The position numbers were made by a program, and so were the translations under genes. From Chaetoceros tenuissimus (taxonomy: Eukaryota; Bacillariophyta; Thalassiosirophyceae; Chaetocerotales; Chaetocerotaceae): 64,000 nucleotides of DNA. The stretch spans positions 1 to 64,000 of the forward strand of contig BLLK01000040.1 in the NCBI GenBank assembly GCA_021927905.1, read 5' to 3'. The notes beneath the pieces were generated by a model. It saw nothing but the letters and a program-made list of their open reading frames with translations. It was not told the DNA's origin and ran no database searches. Position 1 is the stretch's first letter. Every line of letters starts with the position of its first letter. Below are positions 53,746-62,360 of the stretch, in pieces.

Positions 53746-53972
53746 TTGGAAAAACCGTATACCAAGTAATGTATATGTAGCAAGTACCATAGCCACATAA
53801 CGTTAGAGCCATTTCAAATAATGGTATTGCCAAGAAGCGAAAGTTAAAGAAACACTCCACAGCACAAAACACAAAACGTATCTTTTTACCTTCTCAGGTG
53901 TCAACATATCTTTACCTTACATAGGTATCAATATCATATCTTAATGTAAACAATCTTGGTTTCAATTCTAAT
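53746..53972. promoter_or_regulatory. Interval upstream of the LRR gene
   Basis: Divergent interval with no identifiable motif; it may also contain the first exon of the left-running gene. Confidence 0.3.
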
Positions 53973-54884
53973 ATGGATATTCCAGAGTTGGTAGTAGCAA
54001 CCTTCACATGGAAAGATAAAAGTTGTGTGTATAAAACGTACATTTATACAAACTCCAAGGGAGAGCAACTGAAGACGTTGTACTACGATGGTGTCAATTC
54101 TATTCCGGGCACAACAGTATTCAATGCACATCAAGATATACAGAGAGCCACTCCTCATTTTAGGAGACCAAATGATTGGATTGATCCAGTCATTCCTAAT
54201 ATTCAAGAGGAAAGAGCAAGTTGGAGGAGAATTCATATTCCTTCAACAGTGACCAACATTCATAACGCTGCTTTCTATCAGTGTAGGAATGTGCTTGAAG
54301 TAGTATTTGAAAATGAGGAAGAGTCTCAATTACAAAGGATTGGCCAAAATGCATTCAATGGATGTGGAGTGAAGAGAATTAAATTTCCAAGACATGTCAA
54401 TTTTAAAATTGGAGCGAATGCATTTTGGAATTCTCATTTGGAGTCAGTGTTTCTTCCAGAGAACTGTGTTTCAGTAGCACCAGGATGTTTCTTTTTTTCC
54501 AATGCTCTAAAGATTGTTCATTTCCATCCTACTCTTGAACTAGGAAGTATGAATGATCAATCGGATGCAAGATTTGGAAACTGTCGTCATTTTCGTCCAA
54601 TTGATAATGGTCATATGAATGGGGTTTGGAATCAAAACATTGACATTATTTTGAGAATCAAACATAATAGATATGAATTGCATAGAAATTGCACAAGAGA
54701 AAATCCTTCAATTGAAGTAATTGTAGATTCAATGGTGGAGAATAACATGAATGAGTTACGTTCTGAAGATTTATTCCATGCATCTGCAGTAGAATACTTG
54801 TCCACGAATCCCTACAAAGAAGAGCAGTTTGAAATGAAAGTTATCAAGAAGTACATTCTAAGAATGATGGGTGAAGTGGAATAG
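53973..54884 (+). CDS. BspA-type leucine-rich repeat (LRR_5) protein
   Basis: A 303-residue protein with an intact frame. Several LRR_5 repeats are readable: WRRIHIPSTVTNIHNAAFYQ, LQRIGQNAFNGCGVKRIKFP, IGANAFWNSHLESVFLPEN and VAPGCFFFSNALKIVHF. Such proteins are very numerous in diatoms and some other protists and are thought to mediate protein contacts; the actual function here is unknown. No signal peptide is obvious. It converges with the next gene (35 bp between stops). It sits between modules M2 and M3. Confidence 0.8.
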   Translation: MDIPELVVATFTWKDKSCVYKTYIYTNSKGEQLKTLYYDGVNSIPGTTVFNAHQDIQRATPHFRRPNDWIDPVIPNIQEERASWRRIHIPSTVTNIHNAAFYQCRNVLEVVFENEEESQLQRIGQNAFNGCGVKRIKFPRHVNFKIGANAFWNSHLESVFLPENCVSVAPGCFFFSNALKIVHFHPTLELGSMNDQSDARFGNCRHFRPIDNGHMNGVWNQNIDIILRIKHNRYELHRNCTRENPSIEVIVDSMVENNMNELRSEDLFHASAVEYLSTNPYKEEQFEMKVIKKYILRMMGEVE

Positions 54885-54919
54885 AAATCGAGATAATATT
54901 CATTGGTTTATCATTAACT

Positions 54920-56242
54920 CTATGGAGGCTCTTCATCAAATAGATCTTTTAAATGCATTAAAAATAAAATGTAGTCATTCACATCGTCTACTGATGCTCT
55001 CGAATTGACAAGCAGATAATCCAAAGCTGTGTGTCCAAAGTGATCTTGAGCCAAAGCATTGATGTCGTAGTGAAATTTGAAGGTATTCAAAAGCAGATTA
55101 GAATTGAATTGAGATGAACTGCATGTCGAATGAAAAGGTAAACTTAATTCAGTACTATGAAAGCATTCAATAGTACATTTCTCTTCCTCATCAGGTAGAC
55201 CATCGTAGTAATCATCATACATGCTAGTATCCTTATCATTGCTAGAACTGGATTTCTTGTCTTCAGTTACGCTGGTATCCTTATCATTTCTGGAATTGGA
55301 TTTCTTGGATTTCTTATCTTCAATAAGCACGACTTGAAAGTTTTGATGAAAGATTAGAGGCATATATCTCAACCGTGTTTGCACATACTGTAGTGACAAT
55401 ACCTTTGAGGGCCTTTTCATAAATAGAAGGGGATCGGGACATATATAATTCAAACTCAGTTGTGAAGACTTCTTCAAGATTCGCAACAAAAGCCTGGCAT
55501 TGTTCGTGACGACTATATTTGGTTCAATGATAGCTGTTTCAATGAATTTCTGCATTGAGTCTAAACAACATCGATGAATACAATGTGGAAAGTATCCTTC
55601 GTCTAGATTCTTATCAATAAATTGATGAAATACTTTGGGTTTAGTACCAATTTCATATCCAGCACATACACAATTGACATCGAATGTTTTCAGTAAGTCT
55701 GGTAATGAAATGTACCTATTCATTAAAATGAAATTGATACGTATATTGGAAAGTCTCATTGCACAACATGATGGTAAATCATTCAGTAGTTTCTGATTTG
55801 CGTAAAAAAAGTCATTCAACTTTGAATATTTACAAGAAACAATCTTTTTCATTGGTAATTCTTTGTACTTGTCCATTTTAGATAAAGACCAATCATATCT
55901 TTGTATCATGATTGGAAATACTGGTGTTCTCCTCTTTTTCTTGATTATTTTTTCAACAGGTATGTAAAAAAGATCTATATCATTGTAAAACGTTGACGAT
56001 AGATTGGTTTCCAGTTGTGAATGAATTTGTAGATGCTCTTTTATATATGGATCGTGTCGAATCATAGTATGAGAAGCAAAGGAGCCAGCAACATATACTT
56101 TAAACTTCAACTTTTCATAAAATGGTAATTGAAACCAATGAGGTCCCCATTTACATACTTCCTCTATCAGTTTTCGGAGTGAAAGTGGTAAGAATTGATT
56201 TGGATTGTGGATTAGAGTTGATTCTTTCATGATTAGATTCAT
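54920..56242 (-). CDS. Possible nucleotidyltransferase-like protein with ankyrin-like C terminus
   Basis: A 440-residue protein with an intact frame. KFKVYVAGSFASHTMIR followed ~35 residues later by FYNDIDLFYIP resembles the G-S...D-x-D signature of polymerase-beta-like nucleotidyltransferases. INFILMNRYISLPDLLKTFD followed by a cysteine-rich VNCVCAGYE is a block I associate with poorly known protist and giant-virus proteins of this kind. Near the C terminus a Ser/Lys/Asp-rich linker is followed by ALAQDHFGHTALDYLL, which looks like a single ankyrin unit. The function is a guess; the frame itself is clear. Confidence 0.5.
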   Translation of the reverse strand: MNLIMKESTLIHNPNQFLPLSLRKLIEEVCKWGPHWFQLPFYEKLKFKVYVAGSFASHTMIRHDPYIKEHLQIHSQLETNLSSTFYNDIDLFYIPVEKIIKKKRRTPVFPIMIQRYDWSLSKMDKYKELPMKKIVSCKYSKLNDFFYANQKLLNDLPSCCAMRLSNIRINFILMNRYISLPDLLKTFDVNCVCAGYEIGTKPKVFHQFIDKNLDEGYFPHCIHRCCLDSMQKFIETAIIEPNIVVTNNARLLLRILKKSSQLSLNYICPDPLLFMKRPSKVLSLQYVQTRLRYMPLIFHQNFQVVLIEDKKSKKSNSRNDKDTSVTEDKKSSSSNDKDTSMYDDYYDGLPDEEEKCTIECFHSTELSLPFHSTCSSSQFNSNLLLNTFKFHYDINALAQDHFGHTALDYLLVNSRASVDDVNDYILFLMHLKDLFDEEPP

Positions 56243-56466
56243 TTATGACACCTTCAATTCCTTGAGTATAAACTTATACTAGTTTTTTCTAGTGGGAATG
56301 TAGATAGTGACAATTCAGAAATGTCTTTAACATCTGTCAAAGAAATTGAATAGAAAGGACATTTTTCATTCCCACTTCTTTCCAGAAAAGAAAGAAGAGG
56401 AAGGCAAAGAAAGACAGTACTCGCTAACTAGTTGGCAACTAGAAAATAAACCCAGCAACAATCTAC
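56243..56466. promoter_or_regulatory. Interval between unit 2 and module M3
   Basis: Contains GACATTTTTCATTCCCACTT and the hairpin CTTCTTTC...GAAAGAAG at ~56375-56400. The first pattern is shared with the sequence before M1 and M2. Confidence 0.4.
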
Positions 56467-56718
56467 ACACAGATGTTTCCTTTGAAGTGCTGTGGTGCAG
56501 AACTTGAGAAACTCTCCAATTACTAGTTGTCTCCGTGGACAGCGAGCCACAAAGGATAGTCTGTACATTCTCAGTGTTTATTGTTACCGAAGAACGGAAG
56601 AGCTAGCTAGAAAAATCCTGCTGTACTTCTTGTGGAAGTGTACCTCTGAGCCATGTCGTCGTCGGTTTCATGTACCTCTTATGGATGAGGAGCAGGTTCA
56701 TTCAACTCCCTTGAATGA
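56467..56718 (+). repeat. Module M3 (252 bp), head of unit 3
   Basis: Nearly identical to M1. It ends in TTGAATGA about 150 bp before the Helitron reading frame. The small frame starting at its ATG stops soon after the module. Confidence 0.88.
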
Positions 56719-56871
56719 AGAGTAAATAGGGTATGAGACATTTCTATTAGAAACAAGGAAAAGGACTATTTAATAGATTCAGAAATACAGAAAACATATC
56801 ACACAACTATATCGTAATGAGCAATTTTGAGTATACAATCTCTTGCTTCATTCTATTATCAAAGACTAAAT

Positions 56872-59800
56872 ATGAATAGTAATTATGGAAATAAAATGCC
56901 ACATCCATTATTTAATCCACATAGATATGATGGTTTGGCTATACGATGGAATTGCAAACTATTCCTATTAAAAGAAGTAGATGGAGATGGAAACTGTTTC
57001 TATCGATCCATTTGTAAACATCCCTATTTTTCTAATCAAGGAATCACCCATGAAATTTTACGGGAAGATGCAGTTGCAAGACTCTCTTCCCTAATAAGAA
57101 ATGATAAAGAATTGGAAAAAGATTTAAGGAGTTGTGTAAGTAAGTATTCAGATCCATCCAATCATGATCGGGATACTTTAGAAAAATGCATTCTTGAAAT
57201 GGGTACAGATAAAAAAGAAGCGGGAATGTTTGAAATGGTATCTTTAATGGTTATTTACAAAATCAATATCATTTGTTTAATGGCAGATGTACAGAAAACC
57301 AATGCTTCATCAAGTTTAATACTCAGAAATATGTCTGAATTTGATATTATCACAGACATATTAGGAATGCCAACAATAGAGAAGCAGTATAGACCTTCCA
57401 AAAATTACAATGTATACATTCTTCATCATGCATTTACATGTGCAACGGAAGCAAATATAGACAATAATCATTATCTGTATTTAGAAGAAATTGATCCAAA
57501 TCAAAGCAATGGCCTTACCATTATTAATGAGGAAGCACATGATACTAGAAAAAAATTGCAAATGAAAGTAGCCCGCTCCATGGCAGGGCAATTTCAACGT
57601 GAAATTATCAAAATAAAAGATAGAAAGAGGAAACGCAATATATCCAAAAAATTGTCAACACAAGAAAGCAGAGCAAGGGATGCTCAGAGGAAGCGTACAC
57701 CAGAGAATAGAGCAAGGGATGCTCAAAGGAAACGTACACCACAGAATAGAGCAAGGGATGCTCAGAGGAAGCGTACACCACAGAATAGAGCAAGGGATGC
57801 TCAAAGGAAGCACAAAGCTCCATCAACCGAAGAAAGTAGAGCAAGGGATGCTCAGAGGAAACGCAACTGTCGAAAGAAAACCAACAAAACATTAAATGTA
57901 TCCTTCAAGACACCTATAACAGAAGACCTCACTCAATTTACAGAAGAGATTGATGCTAACTTTGAACAAAATATTGAAACAAATGTGATGTTAAATTACA
58001 TCAATGCTGGATATCACAAGTTTCCTAAGCATGAATTATCCAAGTCAAAAATTCTTGAAGAATTGAGTAAGGAAATGGTATCTGAGGAAGAATGCGATAA
58101 ATTGATAAGCTCAGTCCGATCAAAACTGGGCATGACCTATCCAGAAAAAGCTCCAGAGATATTAACTTGTTCAGTTTGTGGAATCAAGGATATCAATCGA
58201 GAAGATACTCGTTTCCATCGATGTTCAATTTCAGAGTTTGGTAATATACTTCAATGTAAAGAAGAAGAAGTACAATTATTTCAGAATAGAAAACAGAAAT
58301 TATCAGGAATAAGATTACCAATCAATGAAAAAGGAGATACAGATAAATTTGATTTATGGAAGCTGTACTCTCGATATGAAACTGAGGATAGCAATGGGCA
58401 ATATGCTCTCTACTATTTACATCCAGAATTTGTTGAAATTGATGAAAATAAAAAAGAATGGATCCAAATTTGTACGGGATGCTATTCTGATTTAAAACAG
58501 AACATAGTTCCATCTTTTAGTATTGCCAAAGGTATTGACTTTGGGGATTTGAATAGGTGTAATTTGACATGTCCCAACAATATAGAAACAATGTGTACTG
58601 CCATGTATCGACTCTTCATCAAAATAGTGAGAATCAAAGAATCTCTGATTACCAAGAAAATGTCAGGACATGCTATTTGTATGCAACAGGATGACATAAC
58701 ATACAATAGAAGAGACAACAGTCAATGGCATATTCTTGATTTATTACGAGATAATATATTCATTCTCTTTCTTAGTCCAAATGGTGATACGGATAAAATG
58801 ATGGATTGGTTTTATGGTTCTTCAGAAATGAAAATAAGATCCCATGTTTTATTTCAACAGCTTACAGTTCAAAAATATGTCAATGCTCTTGCTCAATCAA
58901 AGAAGTTCCATTATCCTACTTATGAGGAAATTGAATCTCAACTGCGTAACTTTGATTGGAAAAAACTCAAGGATCTTCAGACTTCATATGAAAATAAACA
59001 AATGTATTTCACAGATGAAAGTTTTGATTACAATCATGTATCTGAAATCATCGATGAAGAATCAACTAACAATGAAGAAACACCTTTGCAAATGAGTTAC
59101 TCAACAGTACTGCCAGATATTGATATTTTGTCAAATGCATCATCACATTCAAGTAATGATGATGAGAGTGACAGTGATAGTGACAACAATGAAATTCTTC
59201 AAGATAGAGAAAATCCAAACATATCTTCCATTCGAAATTATTTACGTCAAGTGCAAGAAGCACTTATACAACCAAAACCTTTTCCAATGAAAAGAGGATC
59301 AAAACTAGCCAATGAATTCATAGAAAATGACAAATTAATAGCAGGCTGTTTTCCAAAAGTCTTTCTATTTGGACGTGCTTATGGAAAAAACAAAGGAGCT
59401 TTAAGTACAAAGCAAACTCATCACCTTCTCCTTCAATATACAATGCATGCAAGTCATTGCAAGGAACTTCTAATGTTCCTTTTCAATCAATTTCTTCGTC
59501 ATAATAGTATGCAAGCGATAGTAGCTTCTTTAAAAGATCACAACACAAGTGAAGCTTTGTCAGAATTCAAAAAAATTGTTGGAAGTCCAGATTTTGAGGA
59601 CCGTTTGGCAGCAGCAATTGAAAATCCTACAAGTCCAGAAGCTAAACGTTTATCAAAAACTCTCTTAGATGTTTTGCTCATTCATAAAAGTGATGTTATC
59701 AGTGGATTGATGACAAAATTGAGAAATAAAAGCAATCAATATTCTCTCATGAGAAAATATGGACCTCAGTCTTGCTTTGATACAATAAGTTTAGATCTAT

Positions 59801-60900
59801 ACAACAATTTCAATATAATACGAGCTTCAATGGAATCCTACAACAATACAAAGTTTCCATCAGTATGCAGTAATCCATCTGAATTGGTAGAAGCAGCAAA
59901 AAATGGCGCATCATATGAAGGTCATGATTTATCATATCCTTCAAGAATGAATTATATCAATTCAAATCCAGTTGCAGTAGCCAATGAATACAATCATATT
60001 TTGGATACATATTGCTTGGAGTTGTTTGGACTGAGGTTCAATGATACTCAAAGTACTGGTGAAAAGGTAAAGAAAACCGACAATATTCTGAACCGTGCCA
60101 AAGGAGTTTATGGCACTATTTATGAAATGTGTGGTGCAACGGATGTTACTAAAGGGGGTAAATTGCATGCACATTTATTGCTATGGAAGGCTATAAATTC
60201 AGAAGTTCTTACAAGATTTTCAAAAGATGAGAAATTGACCCAAAAAATTAGTGAAATCATCAATTCTCAATTTAATACACACTACCATCCAGCGGTTCTA
60301 ATTTACTTTCTCTTGGACAATTTTATCAGGGAAATAGACCCATTTCATACCAAGTATCCTCATCTACGAGCAGGTCATCTAATTACACCTCTTTTAATGA
60401 CAACACCTCTTTCTCTACAAACAAAAGAAGGAAAACAATTCTGTGAAATTCATTCTTCTCGAGCTCAAATGCATCTACATAAATCTCGCTGTGAAGAAGG
60501 AAAGCATGGCAAGGATGGATGTGCAGGAAATTATCCTCGACCAACCAAAGATATCTATGGACCAATTGTATTAACTGGAAGTGAAAATGATAACGGTGAC
60601 TTGGAAGTTTCTATTCATGCATTGTATCCAGATACATTGGACTCCGAAGAAGAGAATTCAGAAGAACAATTACCACCATCCAATAAAACTCCAATAGAAA
60701 TTTTAGAAGATATTTTTACCAAAAAGGATGAGGTAGTTAAGTGGGATACTTATCGACCACAAGTGGAAAATTTACCAGCTACAGATGACACTAATGCAAT
60801 GATAGACAATATAATGAACATTGTCAAAGAATTTCCCATGATATCCACCATTGTTGAATCTATTCTAAAACAAATGAAAACCAATGAAGACTTACTCTGA
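56872..60900 (+). CDS. Helitron Rep protein, N-terminal OTU protease and HUH endonuclease
   Basis: 1,342 codons from the ATG at 56872. The OTU domain is at residues ~35-220: KEVDGDGNCFYRSICKH gives Asp/Cys, NNHYLYLEEID gives His. Five copies of a 13-residue basic repeat (RARDAQRKRTP-x-N) follow at 57660-57870. A Cys-rich segment (CSVCGIKDI ... CTGCYSD), then the DUF6570-like CNLTCPNNIETMCTAMYRL and KMSGHAICMQQD. Helitron_like_N blocks follow: LIAGCFPKVFLFGRAYG, RMNYINSNPVAVANEY and KGGKLHAHLLLW with the H-x-H metal site (60163-60174). The protein would nick and join transposon DNA. An in-frame TGA at 60898 ends it, but the homology continues in the same frame. Confidence 0.75.
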   Translation: MNSNYGNKMPHPLFNPHRYDGLAIRWNCKLFLLKEVDGDGNCFYRSICKHPYFSNQGITHEILREDAVARLSSLIRNDKELEKDLRSCVSKYSDPSNHDRDTLEKCILEMGTDKKEAGMFEMVSLMVIYKINIICLMADVQKTNASSSLILRNMSEFDIITDILGMPTIEKQYRPSKNYNVYILHHAFTCATEANIDNNHYLYLEEIDPNQSNGLTIINEEAHDTRKKLQMKVARSMAGQFQREIIKIKDRKRKRNISKKLSTQESRARDAQRKRTPENRARDAQRKRTPQNRARDAQRKRTPQNRARDAQRKHKAPSTEESRARDAQRKRNCRKKTNKTLNVSFKTPITEDLTQFTEEIDANFEQNIETNVMLNYINAGYHKFPKHELSKSKILEELSKEMVSEEECDKLISSVRSKLGMTYPEKAPEILTCSVCGIKDINREDTRFHRCSISEFGNILQCKEEEVQLFQNRKQKLSGIRLPINEKGDTDKFDLWKLYSRYETEDSNGQYALYYLHPEFVEIDENKKEWIQICTGCYSDLKQNIVPSFSIAKGIDFGDLNRCNLTCPNNIETMCTAMYRLFIKIVRIKESLITKKMSGHAICMQQDDITYNRRDNSQWHILDLLRDNIFILFLSPNGDTDKMMDWFYGSSEMKIRSHVLFQQLTVQKYVNALAQSKKFHYPTYEEIESQLRNFDWKKLKDLQTSYENKQMYFTDESFDYNHVSEIIDEESTNNEETPLQMSYSTVLPDIDILSNASSHSSNDDESDSDSDNNEILQDRENPNISSIRNYLRQVQEALIQPKPFPMKRGSKLANEFIENDKLIAGCFPKVFLFGRAYGKNKGALSTKQTHHLLLQYTMHASHCKELLMFLFNQFLRHNSMQAIVASLKDHNTSEALSEFKKIVGSPDFEDRLAAAIENPTSPEAKRLSKTLLDVLLIHKSDVISGLMTKLRNKSNQYSLMRKYGPQSCFDTISLDLYNNFNIIRASMESYNNTKFPSVCSNPSELVEAAKNGASYEGHDLSYPSRMNYINSNPVAVANEYNHILDTYCLELFGLRFNDTQSTGEKVKKTDNILNRAKGVYGTIYEMCGATDVTKGGKLHAHLLLWKAINSEVLTRFSKDEKLTQKISEIINSQFNTHYHPAVLIYFLLDNFIREIDPFHTKYPHLRAGHLITPLLMTTPLSLQTKEGKQFCEIHSSRAQMHLHKSRCEEGKHGKDGCAGNYPRPTKDIYGPIVLTGSENDNGDLEVSIHALYPDTLDSEEENSEEQLPPSNKTPIEILEDIFTKKDEVVKWDTYRPQVENLPATDDTNAMIDNIMNIVKEFPMISTIVESILKQMKTNEDLL

Positions 60901-61716
60901 TTTTACAGTTACCTTCGAAATTCCTTGCCAGACTGTAATGGATTGGTTGTGGCCCATAACAACACTATAAGTCTTGCATTTGGAAGTAATTGTGCCAATT
61001 ATGTTCTCGGGAATACTACAGATAGTATTAATGCTTCATTTTATGTGGTACCATATCCAGTTGAAGGCAGTAAAGATATCAAACATGCACTTTCAATTTT
61101 AGCATATGCACATGAGATGTATGAAAAGCATGGGAGTCAAGGTACAGACAGTGGATTAGATCAAAAAGTTCGTGTATTACTTGAGAAAGTATACAACAAA
61201 ATAACATCCTACATGGAATTTTCTGAATTCTTAGTAGCTTCGTTTCTATTGGGTGGTACACAACTTCTCTGTACTCAAGAATTCAGAGGCATCAATGTTA
61301 AAGATCATGTTGTATATACAGCTCGCTGCAAAGATTTTGATTCTAATAGACAAACAACAAAAGGCACACTAGCTATAAGAAAGGAGAGAGATGAATATGC
61401 TGGTGAACCATGTAATTCTGCTGTATATAGAGTCTATAACCCATCCAAGGACTCTGATTATGACCTTTGTTCCTCACCTTATCCAAGCATTTATTCTTTT
61501 AGAGGATTTGCACTTCGGAACCTCAGCCGAAAGGAACTCACTGAAAATACTCAATTCAAACAAATTCCAATTTATAAAGAAACAAAGAAAAATACAATTG
61601 GTCGCTCATCAAACAAATGATACCAATTAGCTCAAGGACACAAATTGAAATTTTCCCATGAACTACGATTAGCATCAAAACAGGTAGTAATGAGAGTCAC
61701 AGGTAGAAGTACTGGA
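60901..61716 (+). pseudogene. Helitron Rep continuation with catalytic tyrosine region
   Basis: In the same frame as 56872-60900, after one TGA. YLRNSLPDCNGLVVAHN and SNCANYVLGNTT are followed by INASFYVVPYPVEGSK, where the Y-x3-Y spacing fits the two catalytic tyrosines of Helitron Rep. FSEFLVASFLLGGTQLLC follows. A second TGA lies at 61618-61620, and the same frame goes on with YQLAQGHKLKFSHELRLASK to the copia insertion at 61717. Two TGA codons in one frame mean decay, or, less likely, small in-phase introns or recoding. Confidence 0.65.
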
Positions 61717-62040
61717 TGTTGAGATGAAGGCGCCCGGTCCAAAGACTAAATTAGTACAGATGAAGAAACTTTACCGGGATGCCGTTATGGCACAGAATTC
61801 AGTGGTCCACGAGGAACTGAGAGAAAGTAGAGACTTGTACTGAATGAGTCCATGAGCTCATTCAATAGAAACAATCCTGTTTCGATAACCTAAATATACG
61901 ATATACGAAGACCAAGTATTGTCTAGTCCTATAGAGCTTAAATAGCACCGTTATACGGGTAGTGACAAATAGACCTTATTTCCAACATTGTTTCTATTGA
62001 AATTATTCATTAGACAATCTTCGTACACAACTCATAACCC
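61717..62040 (+). repeat. Probable 5' LTR of copia element 3
   Basis: Begins TGTTGAG and lies directly before the coding part. The right limit is a guess, since the matching 3' LTR is outside the window. Confidence 0.5.
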
Positions 62041-62058
62041 AATACACATTCACCACAC

Positions 62059-62355
62059 ATGATTGAAGACAAGGAATCTACTGCATTAAGAAAAGAGATC
62101 AAAGAACTAAAAGAAGAAATTGCACAACTTAGCAGAACCATCAAAGACCTGAGCATCAGTGTGAACAAACAGGTAAAGGAAAGTCCAAAACTCAAAGTTG
62201 GATCCAAAGTCAGACTCTTGACGAAAGGAAGAATCGGGAGGAAAGGAGACGTTGGTGTTGTTACCAACTGCGATATTGGAAAGGCGTTCATCCACATACA
62301 ACTAAGTGACAAACAGATAGCGACCAGAAAGCAAAAGAATATCGAGCTATTGTAA
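62059..62355 (+). CDS. Small ORF upstream of gag in copia element 3: coiled coil plus KOW/SH3-like domain
   Basis: 98 residues: a helical coiled coil (LRKEIKELKEEIAQLSRTIK), then KVGSKVRLLTKGRIGRKGDV and GVVTNCDIGKAFIHIQLSD, which look like a small KOW/SH3-type barrel. It stops 5 bp before the gag ATG. The other two copia elements show no such frame, although the leader of element 1 is decayed. The role is unknown; nucleic-acid binding is plausible. Confidence 0.6.
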   Translation: MIEDKESTALRKEIKELKEEIAQLSRTIKDLSISVNKQVKESPKLKVGSKVRLLTKGRIGRKGDVGVVTNCDIGKAFIHIQLSDKQIATRKQKNIELL

Positions 62356-62360
62356 GCAAA

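Larger units (their letters stand above)
56467..61716 (+). mobile_element. Helitron-like element with OTU domain (unit 3), interrupted by copia element 3
   Basis: A rolling-circle DNA transposon body: OTU protease, basic repeat tract, Helitron_like_N region, HUH motif and a two-tyrosine region. The PIF1-type helicase that should follow is not in the window, because copia element 3 begins inside the reading frame at 61717. Helitron variants with OTU domains (Helentron/Helitron2 types) are known. The left limit is taken as module M3, which is an inference. Confidence 0.65.

Noticed and set aside
56827-56871. TTG at 56827 as the Helitron start
   Set aside because: An ATG 15 codons later (56872) precedes the conserved OTU core and is a better start.
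57608-57892. Long minus-strand frame opposite the basic repeats
   Set aside because: It mirrors the repeat tract of the Helitron gene; the plus-strand frame has the domains.
62015-62060. CTCATAACCC after the copia element 3 LTR as a tRNA-Met primer site
   Set aside because: The sequence has the sense of an initiator tRNA anticodon arm, not its complement, so it would not bind that tRNA as a primer site.
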